From assembly GCA_964567745.1 (NCBI GenBank), contig CAZMNY010000056.1, positions 1-44,114 on the forward strand: a stretch of 44,114 bases of DNA, in the 5' to 3' direction. Positions 7,998 through 16,240 of this stretch are shown in pieces. The stretch's first letter is position 1; each line of letters starts with the position of its first letter. The notes below the pieces were generated by a model. That model was not told the DNA's origin, ran no database searches, and saw nothing but the letters and a program-made list of their open reading frames with translations. The position numbers were made by a program, and so were the translations under genes. Source of the DNA: CAZMNY01 sp964567745. Lineage in GTDB: Bacteria; Planctomycetota; Planctomycetia; Pirellulales; Pirellulaceae.

Positions 7998-8556
7998 CTA
8001 AGTCAACAGTGCGAACAGTTTGGCATCGAGGAATTTGACGTCCTTTCGATGGTGTCGGCGCTGAAGCCCTTCGCACTCGAAGCCGCATTTTTCCAGCACG
8101 CGCGCCGAGGCTTTATTGAATTCGAATACCTGAGCGGTGATCCGAACCAGGTTCCACTGACTCTCGGCGAGTGCACAGGCCGTACGGACGACGTCGGTCA
8201 TGATTCCCTTGCCCCAATAGGGCCGCGCGAGCCAATAGCCGATCTCGGCGCGGTGGCCTTCGACCAGTTGATCGAACCCAAGTCCCCCAATCAGCTGTCC
8301 ATCGGCGGCTCGGATCGCGAAATGGACGGGGTGGCCATATTCCGCCGTCGCCGCAGCAGCGATTGCGATGAATCGCTCGGCGTCAACACTCGAATAGGGG
8401 AACGGAATTCTCAAGGGTCGAATCGTAGATGAACTTGTCCTTCAGGTGCTCGACCAGCGCGGGCTTGTCCGAGTCGCGGACCTCGGTCAAATGGACGATC
8501 TCGTTGACCGAAATGCGTAAGATGCGGTCTCCCGAGTCCGATGAGGTGTTGCCCAT
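7998..8556 (-). pseudogene. GNAT (RimJ/RimL-type) acetyltransferase, frameshifted
   Basis: Two overlapping leftward frames together make one complete acetyltransferase of about 185 residues. The N-terminal part starts at ATG 8556 (MGNTSSDSGD) and runs through LRISVNEIVHLTEVRDSDK to KFIYDSTL. The rest continues in another frame as RIPFPYSSVDAERF. The switch lies near 8414-8420, in a run of three C on the coding strand, where losing one base restores a single frame. The C-terminal part has the acetyl-CoA site pattern ARPYWGKGIMTDV and the family ending NKASARVLEKCGFECEG. N-acetyltransferases of this type modify ribosomal proteins, amino acids or other amines. It may be a recent pseudogene or a sequencing indel; codon use looks undecayed otherwise. 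It is divergent from the AlkD-like gene. Confidence 0.75.
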
Positions 8557-8710
8557 GATCTTCTCGCTCCGCACTCTCATAACCGACGTCCGACCACCAT
8601 TCCAGTCGACACTTTTTTGGGTTAGGCCTACCCGTGGCGCCAAACCATGTTCTAGCATGCATGGTTCTCGATCAAGCCAAATCCAAGACCCCCTATCCGC
8701 GATCCTCCCC

Positions 8711-9424
8711 ATGAACGCCAACCCGGTCAGCGACATCCGAAATCAGCTTGAAGAGTTGAGCGATGCCGCGATCGCCGAGCACTCGCAAAGGTTCTTCAAG
8801 ACAGGGCTTGGCCAATACGGCGAAGGCGACGTGTTTATTGGCATTCGAGTACCGGTCCTGAGGCGAGTGGCCAAGGCGAACCGAGAGTTGTCACTGGGCG
8901 ACGCCGAGCTGCTCCTGCGGTCCGCAATACACGAAGAGCGATTGCTCGCACTCCTAGTGCTCGTCCTTCAGTTCGAAAAAGGCGACGCCCCGACTCGCAA
9001 GGCGATCTACAAACTCTACTGCAGCAACATGCAATACGTGAACAATTGGGACTTGGTCGACAGCTCGTCGCATCAGATCGTGGGCGGCTATCTGCGCGAC
9101 CGAAGCAAACGACCGCTTCACCAACTGGCTAAATCAGGCAATCTCTGGAAACGTCGCGTCGCGATTATTTCGACGTTAGCCTATATCAAAGATGGTGAGT
9201 TCGATGAGACACTGGCGATTGCTGAAACGCTGCTTCACGACGAAGAGGACTTGATCCACAAAGCGGTCGGGTGGATGCTCCGAGAAGTCGGCAACCGAGA
9301 TCGGTCGGTCGAGGAGTCTCTCTTGAAACGGCACTACCGCGACATGCCGCGAACGATGCTCCGCTACGCGATCGAGAAGTTTCCGGAAACGAAACGCAAG
9401 CGGTATCTGAACGGAAAGATCTGA
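8711..9424 (+). CDS. AlkD-like DNA alkylation repair glycosylase
   Basis: A 237-residue alpha-helical HEAT-like protein of the DNA alkylation repair family. AlkD removes N3- and N7-alkylated purines without base flipping. The signature NNWDLVDSSSHQIVG contains Trp113 and Asp117, equivalent to catalytic Trp109 and Asp113 of Bacillus cereus AlkD, and WKRRVAI holds the conserved Arg. The start at 8711 (MNANPVSD) is chosen although the frame stays open far upstream: that upstream part is antisense to the acetyltransferase and does not resemble the family. The length fits. No Shine-Dalgarno is visible. The stop codon lies in a 14-bp tandem repeat. Confidence 0.88.
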   Translation: MNANPVSDIRNQLEELSDAAIAEHSQRFFKTGLGQYGEGDVFIGIRVPVLRRVAKANRELSLGDAELLLRSAIHEERLLALLVLVLQFEKGDAPTRKAIYKLYCSNMQYVNNWDLVDSSSHQIVGGYLRDRSKRPLHQLAKSGNLWKRRVAIISTLAYIKDGEFDETLAIAETLLHDEEDLIHKAVGWMLREVGNRDRSVEESLLKRHYRDMPRTMLRYAIEKFPETKRKRYLNGKI

Positions 9425-9455
9425 ACGGAAAGATCTGAACGGAAGAATCTGAACG
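9407..9455. repeat. 14-bp tandem repeat across the alkD-like stop codon
   Basis: Three and a half copies of CTGAACGGAAAGAT (9407-9420, 9421-9434, 9435-9448 with two changes, 9449-9455). The stop TGA of the glycosylase gene is within the second copy. The non-triplet period means copy changes would alter the C-terminus. Confidence 0.9.
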
Positions 9456-9481
9456 TTACGCATCGCACCAAGGAGAGTCCG

Positions 9482-9901
9482 ATGACCAATGACAATCATG
9501 TCGAACAGCAACTTCGCGAATTACTTGATCAGAATCAAAAACTTGAAGCAGTCAAACTGTGCCGAATCGAGTTCGGTTTGAGCCTCATGGAAGCCAAGCA
9601 GGCGATTGACGCCTACGAGCAGGGCGGAAGTTTGCCAAAACCGGTCGAAATCGATCCCAGCCTCGAGTCAGAATTGCTCAGCCTGTTGGGCCGAAGCGAA
9701 AAAATACGGGCGGTGCAGCTCTATCGCGAGCGGTTTGGAGCCACCCTCGTGGCCTCGAAGCGAGCCGTTGAAGCGCTCGCCAAACGCCACGGTGTTCCTA
9801 TGGACGACTCGTCATTTGGTTCTCCTGTTATCGTGATACTTGTCGGCGTGATCGCCGTTGCCGGCCTAGCGTATTTGGCGTGGAGCCTGTTCAATCGGTA
9901 G
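9482..9901 (+). CDS. Membrane-anchored protein with two L7/L12 C-terminal-like motifs
   Basis: A 139-residue protein. AAGGAG 6 nt before the ATG gives a sure start. Two related segments, KLEAVKLCRIEFGLSLMEAK (about 20-39) and KIRAVQLYRERFGATLVASK (about 74-93), have the KI.AVK.vRe.tGLgLkEAK pattern of the C-terminal domain of ribosomal protein L7/L12, the part that contacts translation factors. A single C-terminal transmembrane helix (about 115-136, VIVILVGVIAVAGLAYLAWSL) follows, so the repeats face the cytosol if it is tail-anchored. Function unknown. It sits 51 bp before the RbgA GTPase gene, a ribosome assembly factor, which may or may not be meaningful. Confidence 0.82.
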   Translation: MTNDNHVEQQLRELLDQNQKLEAVKLCRIEFGLSLMEAKQAIDAYEQGGSLPKPVEIDPSLESELLSLLGRSEKIRAVQLYRERFGATLVASKRAVEALAKRHGVPMDDSSFGSPVIVILVGVIAVAGLAYLAWSLFNR

Positions 9902-9952
9902 TCGGCATTCCTGTCGAACAAAGAGTCCTCTGTGGGCGTCAGCGAGAGCACC

Positions 9953-10900
9953 ATGCAAATCCAGTGGTTTCCCGGACACATGCACAAGGCCCGGGTGCAG
10001 ATCAAGGAAGCCATGCCTAAAGTCGACATGTTCATCGAATTGCTCGACGCGAGAATTCCTTTCAGCAGTCAAAACCCGATGTTGGCCGAGCTGCGCGGCG
10101 AGAAGCCCTGCCTGAAAGTGCTCAGCAAGAGCGACTTGGCCGATCCCGAGCTGACGTCGCAATGGCAGGGACATCTTGAGAAAGAGAGCGGCGTTAAAGC
10201 GCGAGCGATCACGACCGAGCAAGCGGGCACGATCGCCAGGCTCGCCGAGGCCTGCCATAAGATGTTGCCGCAGAGACACAAGGAGGGAAAGACGATTCGG
10301 ACGATGATTGTGGGCGTCCCCAATGTTGGTAAATCGACGCTGATTAATATTCTAGCGGGGCGAAAGGTCGCCAAGACGGGCAACGAACCGGCGATCACAA
10401 AAGGTCAACAGCAGATCGATATCGGCACGGGGATCACCTTGGTCGACACGCCTGGCGTCCTCTGGCCCAACGTCGAAAATATCAACAGCGGCTATCGTCT
10501 CGCCGCCACCGGCGCCATCCGCGACACCGCGATGGAGTACCCCGATGTCGCTCATTTCGTGGCCGGCTTTCTCCTGCAAAACTATCTGGAATCGCTCGTG
10601 GAACGCTACACGCTCGAGACAACGCCCGACGATCAAATCGCGCTGCTCGACGCAATTGGAAAACGGCGAGGCTGTTTGAGAAAAGGCGGCATCGTGGATT
10701 ACGACCGAACTTCGCGGATCTTTATCAACGATCTGCGTTCCGGCGCGCTTGGCCCCGTCACGCTCGAGACCCCCGAGATGGTCGAACGGGAAGTTGTCGA
10801 ACAGCAAAAGGCCAAATCGGTAAAGATGGATCGCAAGCGAGCTCGAAAGGAAGCGAGACGAGCGGCATTTAGGGCGAAGCGAAAGAAGAAACGAGAATAG
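9953..10900 (+). CDS. rbgA: Ribosome biogenesis GTPase RbgA (YlqF)
   Basis: A 315-residue circularly permuted GTPase acting in late assembly of the large ribosomal subunit. The motif order is permuted as expected: G4 SKSD (58-61) comes before G1 GVPNVGKS (121-128) and G3 DTPG (165-168), with a Thr-containing switch between (ITKG). The N-terminus MQIQWFPGHMHKAR is the family's hallmark, so ATG 9953 is preferred to a GTG seven codons earlier. The C-terminal domain ends in a very basic tail (KRARKEARRAAFRAKRKKKRE) suited to rRNA contact. It follows the L7/L12-like membrane protein by 51 bp. Confidence 0.95.
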   Translation: MQIQWFPGHMHKARVQIKEAMPKVDMFIELLDARIPFSSQNPMLAELRGEKPCLKVLSKSDLADPELTSQWQGHLEKESGVKARAITTEQAGTIARLAEACHKMLPQRHKEGKTIRTMIVGVPNVGKSTLINILAGRKVAKTGNEPAITKGQQQIDIGTGITLVDTPGVLWPNVENINSGYRLAATGAIRDTAMEYPDVAHFVAGFLLQNYLESLVERYTLETTPDDQIALLDAIGKRRGCLRKGGIVDYDRTSRIFINDLRSGALGPVTLETPEMVEREVVEQQKAKSVKMDRKRARKEARRAAFRAKRKKKRE

Positions 10901-10935
10901 GCTCGCGAGATTTCAGCGTAGAGGTTCTCGCGAGC
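10901..10935. terminator. Inverted repeat after rbgA
   Basis: GCTCGCGAG (10901-10909) and CTCGCGAGC (10927-10935) are perfect complements with a 17-nt loop, and each arm is itself nearly palindromic. The left arm starts immediately after the rbgA stop. No T-run follows, so termination is uncertain; an operator is also possible. Confidence 0.4.
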
Positions 10936-10958
10936 GAACTCGATTGGAGATAACCAAC

Positions 10959-11417
10959 TTGTCGAACATTCCCGAAGCATCGCCCATGCCCGCGCGCACG
11001 GGGTGGTCGTTCAATCTGATTTGGGCGGCGCTGGCCTTCGTCGTATGGGGAGGCTGGGCCTACTATGTCAGTTTGATGTTGACCGAAACCGGCGGACGGC
11101 CGATTGTCTCCGGACTCACTCAGGGTTGCGGCAGCTTCATGATCACGCTGATCATGGTTCAGTCCGTAACGTGGCTCTACCATCGTCTACCCCACAATGC
11201 GGCGCGTCTGTTTCTGCCGGCGCTGATTACGGTGGCGGCGACCGGAAGTTGCCTCGCGATCGCCCATTCCATCGTCGCCACGCCAAACATCGCCCAGACT
11301 ATCGCGCCAGGGCTGGGCGTCGCGCTGGGATTCAGCACGCTCGTGACCGTGAAACTTCGCCGAGCTGAACAGCCGACTGAAAGCGAGACGGAAAACAGTG
11401 ACGCGGAACGCGGGTAA
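10959..11417 (+). CDS. Small four-helix membrane protein of unknown function
   Basis: A 152-residue integral membrane protein that I do not recognise. The TTG at 10959 is chosen because GGAG lies 9 nt upstream; ATG 10986 is the alternative. Four hydrophobic helices are visible: FNLIWAALAFVVWGGWAYYV, GSFMITLIMVQSVTWLYH, LFLPALITVAATGSCLAIAHS and TIAPGLGVALGFSTLVTV. A charged C-terminal tail rich in Glu follows. No catalytic motif is evident. It lies 58 bp after rbgA and may be cotranscribed. Confidence 0.72.
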   Translation: MSNIPEASPMPARTGWSFNLIWAALAFVVWGGWAYYVSLMLTETGGRPIVSGLTQGCGSFMITLIMVQSVTWLYHRLPHNAARLFLPALITVAATGSCLAIAHSIVATPNIAQTIAPGLGVALGFSTLVTVKLRRAEQPTESETENSDAERG

Positions 11418-11654
11418 CGACGTTTGGGTGCCACTGGCTTGCCAGTTCCGAGTTGCCGAACGAGTTGCAATTCCAGACGGACGTCGATCAACGCCGTCAT
11501 TCTCCATTGCATGGTTTTCGAAATTCCCTAGACCTCTAACAACAGCCTCGCCTGCGGCACCGGGCTAAACGAACCGGCATTCCTAAACGCGTCTCCGCGT
11601 GAGAGGTCGGCGCGGCCACACAAACAAGATGACGTCGAACCGGTCTTTGTCCGC

Positions 11655-12950
11655 TTAACGATCCTGTTGCAAACGACCGACGGTCGCGCTCTTTCGGCGG
11701 CTGTCCCAATAGCTCGACCAAGCCTGCTGGTTGAAGCCGAAACTTTGGCCGGTGATGCCTGCGAGAGCCGACAACACGCCTTCGTTGCGAATCACCTCCC
11801 GAATCACTCTGCGGTCGTTACCTACCTTCATCCCCCCCCCGCCGCCGCCCGGGCCTTGGATGAAGGTGCTCGTGACTTGGTTGGCCGAACGCATGCCGAT
11901 GACTCGGACGTGCGTCGTGACTAAGGCGCTAATCAGTGCGTCGATTGTACTCAAATCACGAAGTTCCCCGAGCGCGGCAGCGGCGCGATTGACTTGAGCG
12001 TTGTTGGGACTGTGCAGCGCTTTGACGAATGCATCCACCACCTCTGGCGACTGCGTTCGCTTCAGTCGTGTCATGCACTCTTGAAACACATCGAGATCCG
12101 GGTCGTTCAAAGCGATCTCAACAAGAACGGACACAGCGACAGGCGAAGCGATTCGAACCAACGCGCTGGCGTAAACTCGCCGAGCCATAGCGGAGGCCTC
12201 GTTCTGCCAGAGTCTCTTCAATCCGTATATCGCAGCCGGTTCGCGGATCGATAGGAATGTCTGCATCGCCTCTTGGTTCGGCCCTTCTGCGAGTCTCTTA
12301 CGAGCTCGTTTCAGCCGGACATACCACGACATTTCTTCTCGCTTGGCCGCTTCGTTGCGCTTCTCGACAAGAATCTCTTGCGGACTGAGCCAACGGCCGC
12401 CATGCAATTCATAACCTCGCTCGCGAAAAAACGACGCCTGAGTCACCCACTCGCCGTCGACTTGCGAGTACCCCAGCGCGCGGCGAGCTAAAACGTGATC
12501 AGGGGAGAACTCGATGATGCGCTCCAAGTGAACTCGACGCCGAGCCGCCAGGCCTTTCTCCCGACACCACTCGGCTAACTTCCATTGCGCCTCAGGCTGA
12601 TCGGCCGTTTGCGGAACGCGCCGCTCGTACTCGCTAATCTTGCTCGCCAAGACCCGCGCCTTGCGCACCTGATCGGATCGAAAGGAGACACGAATTCCCG
12701 CCGCCGTCTTAAAGCGGTACGACTCGGGCGACTCCTCCGACGCGTTCAGCCAGGTTCCCCGAACGATGCCGCCTCCCTTAAGCACCAACTCATCCGCCGA
12801 TGCAATCGACGCCCACGACAACGGGCTCGCCAAGACGAGACCGCAGGCAATTCGCAAGCCAGCAATGTGCAAGCAGCCAATTCGCAAGCCGGCCGTTGCC
12901 CGGCGTGGGGCAGCTATGGGAATCGTTGGATGGGCGAGAGCTTTCTGCAT
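11655..12950 (-). CDS. Exported HEAT-repeat protein
   Basis: A 431-residue protein with an N-terminal segment (about 25-52) that looks like a signal sequence (AGLRIACGLVLASPLSW). Next come a small beta-rich region (ELVLKGGGIVRGTWL), a helical region with GYSQVDGEWVTQASFFRERGYELHGGRW (about 155-185) and HEAT-type helices (about 240-345, e.g. MARRVYASALVRIASPVAVS, RAAAALGELRDLSTIDALI). A glycine run GPGGGGGGMKVG near residue 370 is encoded by a 9-C tract. The start at 12950 lacks a Shine-Dalgarno and the first about 25 residues contain an imperfect repeat (LRIGCLHIAGLRIACG), so a later start is possible. HEAT repeats usually mediate protein contacts; the partner is unknown. Its neighbour moaB is divergent. 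Confidence 0.75.
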   Translation of the reverse strand: MQKALAHPTIPIAAPRRATAGLRIGCLHIAGLRIACGLVLASPLSWASIASADELVLKGGGIVRGTWLNASEESPESYRFKTAAGIRVSFRSDQVRKARVLASKISEYERRVPQTADQPEAQWKLAEWCREKGLAARRRVHLERIIEFSPDHVLARRALGYSQVDGEWVTQASFFRERGYELHGGRWLSPQEILVEKRNEAAKREEMSWYVRLKRARKRLAEGPNQEAMQTFLSIREPAAIYGLKRLWQNEASAMARRVYASALVRIASPVAVSVLVEIALNDPDLDVFQECMTRLKRTQSPEVVDAFVKALHSPNNAQVNRAAAALGELRDLSTIDALISALVTTHVRVIGMRSANQVTSTFIQGPGGGGGGMKVGNDRRVIREVIRNEGVLSALAGITGQSFGFNQQAWSSYWDSRRKSATVGRLQQDR

Positions 12951-13118
12951 TACTCGTCGATAACAAGTTCAGACTGATTGGTCAACTAATTCAGTCCAAG
13001 TCGCCGTTCGCGCCGCGTAAGTCTCGTCCGTCCACCCTTGCTGTGTCACGATAAGACTGGGATAAAAATGTTGCGGTCGTTGTCCGCCTATTGCGGTCGA
13101 GAGAGGAAAGGCAAAGTG

Positions 13119-13628
13119 ATGGTTGATTCTGTGCAAGAGCATCGAGACGAGGCGCCGGCGCAAGTTCGCTGCGCGGTGATTACCGTGAGCGATACGCGCA
13201 CGCTGGAAACGGATCAGGGCGGCGCCACAATTGTGCAGAGACTGACGGACGCCGGCCAGATTGTCGCCGAGCGGGAAATCATTCCCGACGAACCCGAGCT
13301 GATGCGGCTGTTGCTCGAACGTTACCGCGACGATGACAATATCGATGTCATGCTGATGACCGGAGGCACCGGGATCAGCGGACGCGATCAAACGTGCGAA
13401 ACGATTTCCGCATTGCTCGACAAACCGCTTCCCGGTTACGGCGAATTATTGCGAATGCTGAGCTTTCACGAAATCGGCCCGGCCGCCATGCTCAGTCGCG
13501 CCATCGGCGGGTTGGCCGGCCGCACCGTCGTGCTCACCATGCCGGGCTCACGAGCCGCCGTCGAACTGGCGATGGACAAACTCATTCTTCCAGAAATCAA
13601 CCACCTGGTGCGCGAAGCGACCAAGTGA
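13119..13628 (+). CDS. moaB: Molybdenum cofactor biosynthesis protein MoaB/MogA family
   Basis: A 169-residue protein of the family that adenylylates molybdopterin during molybdenum cofactor synthesis. Motif TGGTGISGRDQT (81-92) is the molybdopterin-binding signature, and HEIGPAAMLSRA and MPGSRAAVELAMDKLILPEINHL complete the fold. ATG 13119 is preferred: a purine-rich GAGAGGAAAGG lies upstream, while the further N-terminal extension is not part of the family. No other molybdenum cofactor genes are adjacent. Confidence 0.92.
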   Translation: MVDSVQEHRDEAPAQVRCAVITVSDTRTLETDQGGATIVQRLTDAGQIVAEREIIPDEPELMRLLLERYRDDDNIDVMLMTGGTGISGRDQTCETISALLDKPLPGYGELLRMLSFHEIGPAAMLSRAIGGLAGRTVVLTMPGSRAAVELAMDKLILPEINHLVREATK

Positions 13629-13684
13629 CGACGATCTGCTAGAGCGTCAAATCGTGCGTAACTATCACGCGCCGTGACCGCCGA

Positions 13685-14641
13685 TTACCTTGGCGATGTC
13701 TTGGGGGAGCGGGCCATGCGGCCGTAGCCGCCTTCCTGCACATTGAACTCGGCCCAAACCGGCAAGTGGTCGGAGATCTGCAGCGCCTCGTCGATCGTCA
13801 GATTGAATTCGCGTAGAAAATCGTACACGCCCGAACGACCCGAGAACTCCTCGGTCGCTCGCTCGTCGAAGAGAATATTGTCGTACTCTTTCGTCCCTCG
13901 CGTGTTCGTCTTCTTGTTCACGGAAGCGGTTACGGTTGAACTGCCCAGCGAGAGAATCGTGTTGCTATCGGCATTGAAGTCGCCAAGCATGATCACGTCG
14001 TCTTCGCCTCGGCCATCGTTGCGAACTTCGTCGAACAACGAATGCAGCGCGGCAACCTCGCTCTTAGCTTCATCGGGATCGGTATGGACGTTGATCAACG
14101 TGAACGTGAACGCTCGCTTCGGATCGGGGCCTCGAACGCGAAACCAGCCGACCAGCGGCTCGCGATGGATCACGTCTTGCGGATCCTGCACTGTGTAGAG
14201 TTGGTAACGATCGACCTCGATGCGGCGAGTATCAAAGATATAGGCGAACTGTTCCTTGCTGTGGGTGCGGCCCAAACGCGGGCCGGCCACGATGTCGTAT
14301 TTTTGGCCGCCCGCGTTCACCTGATCGAGAAAGCGAAACAGCAAGTCGCGATCGGTTGTGCGAATCTCTTGGATCGCGACCAGGTCGAACTGGCGAATGA
14401 TCTTGGCGAGCGCGTGCATTACTTTGGGCTTGGACGCTTTCGTCGGCCCGAACACCTGAATGTTGAAAGAGGCGACACGAATGGTCTCGCCGGAATCCCG
14501 CGCGGGCAATGGACCGTCGCTGATCTCGTCGCGAGGCACGACGCTGATCGAATCGAGGCCTTGGACCTCGAACATTTGCAGAAAAGTCCAAGCCGCAGCG
14601 GCGAGGCAACCAGCGACGATAACGCCAAACAATTTTTGCAT
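13685..14641 (-). CDS. Exported endonuclease/exonuclease/phosphatase (DNase I-like) protein
   Basis: A 318-residue protein with an N-terminal hydrophobic anchor or signal (about 4-22, LFGVIVAGCLAAAAWTFL). The metal-dependent EEP fold is shown by VASFNIQVFG (about 56-65), the catalytic Glu in VAIQEIR (about 92), LINVHTDP, LGDFNAD (about 220-226) and the C-terminal SDHLPVWAEF (His-containing motif). These place Mg2+ and the catalytic His for phosphodiester cleavage. The all-in-one DNase I pattern suggests an extracytoplasmic nuclease, though family members also cleave phospholipids or inositol phosphates. It is a single leftward gene. Confidence 0.9.
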   Translation of the reverse strand: MQKLFGVIVAGCLAAAAWTFLQMFEVQGLDSISVVPRDEISDGPLPARDSGETIRVASFNIQVFGPTKASKPKVMHALAKIIRQFDLVAIQEIRTTDRDLLFRFLDQVNAGGQKYDIVAGPRLGRTHSKEQFAYIFDTRRIEVDRYQLYTVQDPQDVIHREPLVGWFRVRGPDPKRAFTFTLINVHTDPDEAKSEVAALHSLFDEVRNDGRGEDDVIMLGDFNADSNTILSLGSSTVTASVNKKTNTRGTKEYDNILFDERATEEFSGRSGVYDFLREFNLTIDEALQISDHLPVWAEFNVQEGGYGRMARSPKTSPR

Positions 14642-14894
14642 CGTCCCCTCCCAGACATTCGCTTATTCGACAAAACGCCACGAGCGAGCAGGCGCAACCA
14701 CAGCGCCAATGACTCGAGCCTCGGGCACAAGCGGGGGGAGAGTAGCCGTTTCACTGCTTCAACGCCATACCGACCTGGAATGCTAGCGTTGCTTGTCGGA
14801 CGCCTAGAATTGGCGGCGCAGATTCGTCGCACGGCACGTGGTCACTTCGCTCGCTGGCGAACGTAGCTACCTCGAAACGCGAGCTAATCGAAGA

Positions 14895-16052
14895 CTAATC
14901 CAGAAGCTTGAAGGCTTCGATGACCTTTTCTTTGTGTCGGCTGCCGAAAACGAGCACCATTAGTTTGGCCATGATTTGGCGTTCGTCCGCGGTCAGGAAG
15001 GCTTCGCCGCCGCCCATCTGAGCAATCTCGACGAACTCGGGAATTCGTCGCGACTGGCGGCAAGTCACCGTGCTGACGACACCTTTGTTCTGGCCTTGAA
15101 AGTCGGACACGATCTGCAGGCAGTCCTTGAGGAACTGTGCGTGAGGCGGAGCGTCGCCGAACAATAGAATGATCTTACGCGCGCGTCCGCGAAATTGGTT
15201 CGCGTTGACCGACCACCTCAGTCCTTCGTGCACCGCTTCTGGGTGATCGCCTCCGCCGCTGGCGACAATCGAGCGAAGATAATCTTCGATTTGCTGCACA
15301 TCGCTCGTTAGCGGCAGTCCCTTGACCACATACTCATCGCCGTCGTCGCGATAGGTGCAGATGCTGATGCGAGCTTTCGGGACGAGTCGAACGAGCGCCG
15401 AGCCGATTCGGTTGACTTGCGCTTTGACTTCGCGAATCTCGCCGCCCATGCTTCCGGTACTGTCGAAAGCCAGCACGATGTCGAGGCCGTTGCGGCGAAG
15501 ATTCTGAATCAACCCGTCCCAGCTTCCTCCGGACGTCGAACCGCCGCCGCCCGCGCTGAACTCGCCAACGGAAAACGAACCTGCGTCGCCGCCCGTCGAT
15601 GGCGAAATCACAGCGAGCTCGTCGGCGGTGTCGCTGGCGTCGGTGGCGATCGGCGGAGCAACCTCCAAGTCGTCGGCCTCGTCCATATCCGCTTTCGTCT
15701 CGGTCACCTCCTCCGCATCAAACTCCTCGGTTTGCGAAGTGTCGAGCACTTCCGAGGGGAGCTCGCCGATCAACACGTCTTCGCCCAAGCCCTCGCCGCC
15801 TTGGCCACCAAAGGTGATAAAGGCTGCCAGAATCATCAGGAGCATGTGAAACACAATGGAGACAAGCGTCGAGAGCGAATTGTCCAACCAGCGTTTGGCG
15901 ACCGGACGCCGATCCTCGTCGCGCTCTTCCGCGTCGTTTTCAGCATTCGGCAGCGACACTTGCTGCGAGCAATGGGGACATGTCGCATGACCGCCCAATT
16001 GGTCGGCGGTAATCGTAAAGGGCTGGCTGCAGTGAAAGCAGGAGAGTTCCAT
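14895..16052 (-). CDS. VWA-domain membrane protein with N-terminal zinc ribbon
   Basis: A 385-residue protein. CFHC (5-8) and CPHC (25-28) form a zinc-ribbon. A transmembrane helix (about 63-82, LVSIVFHMLLMILAAFITFG) follows, then an acidic and Gly/Ser-rich linker (about 85-180). The von Willebrand A domain (about 188-370) has an intact MIDAS start, DSTGSMGG (197-204). Its closing region GDAPPHAQ resembles VWA proteins of planctomycetes. The topology suggests a cytosolic ribbon and a periplasmic VWA domain that binds a metal-coordinated partner. ATG 16052 is chosen over a TTG five codons upstream because the ribbon starts immediately. Partner and role are unknown. Confidence 0.87.
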   Translation of the reverse strand: MELSCFHCSQPFTITADQLGGHATCPHCSQQVSLPNAENDAEERDEDRRPVAKRWLDNSLSTLVSIVFHMLLMILAAFITFGGQGGEGLGEDVLIGELPSEVLDTSQTEEFDAEEVTETKADMDEADDLEVAPPIATDASDTADELAVISPSTGGDAGSFSVGEFSAGGGGSTSGGSWDGLIQNLRRNGLDIVLAFDSTGSMGGEIREVKAQVNRIGSALVRLVPKARISICTYRDDGDEYVVKGLPLTSDVQQIEDYLRSIVASGGGDHPEAVHEGLRWSVNANQFRGRARKIILLFGDAPPHAQFLKDCLQIVSDFQGQNKGVVSTVTCRQSRRIPEFVEIAQMGGGEAFLTADERQIMAKLMVLVFGSRHKEKVIEAFKLLD

Positions 16053-16240
16053 CAGTATTTGTGCCAATCAGATCTTGGGAAAGTCAGCGCCACAGCTGCC
16101 GGTGCGTGAGCCCTACTCTCATTCTCACGACGGCACCAGTGATGGTCAATGTTGAAGACCCGAAAAGGGGGAGCTGACTCGCGCTTTCGCGCAGCCATTC
16201 TGCACAGGTGCTGAGCTAAAGCCGACCAACCCGCTTCCGG

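Noticed and set aside
8429..8710. A 94-residue N-terminal extension of the AlkD-like protein
   Set aside because: This part is antisense to the acetyltransferase N-terminus and has no similarity to the AlkD fold.
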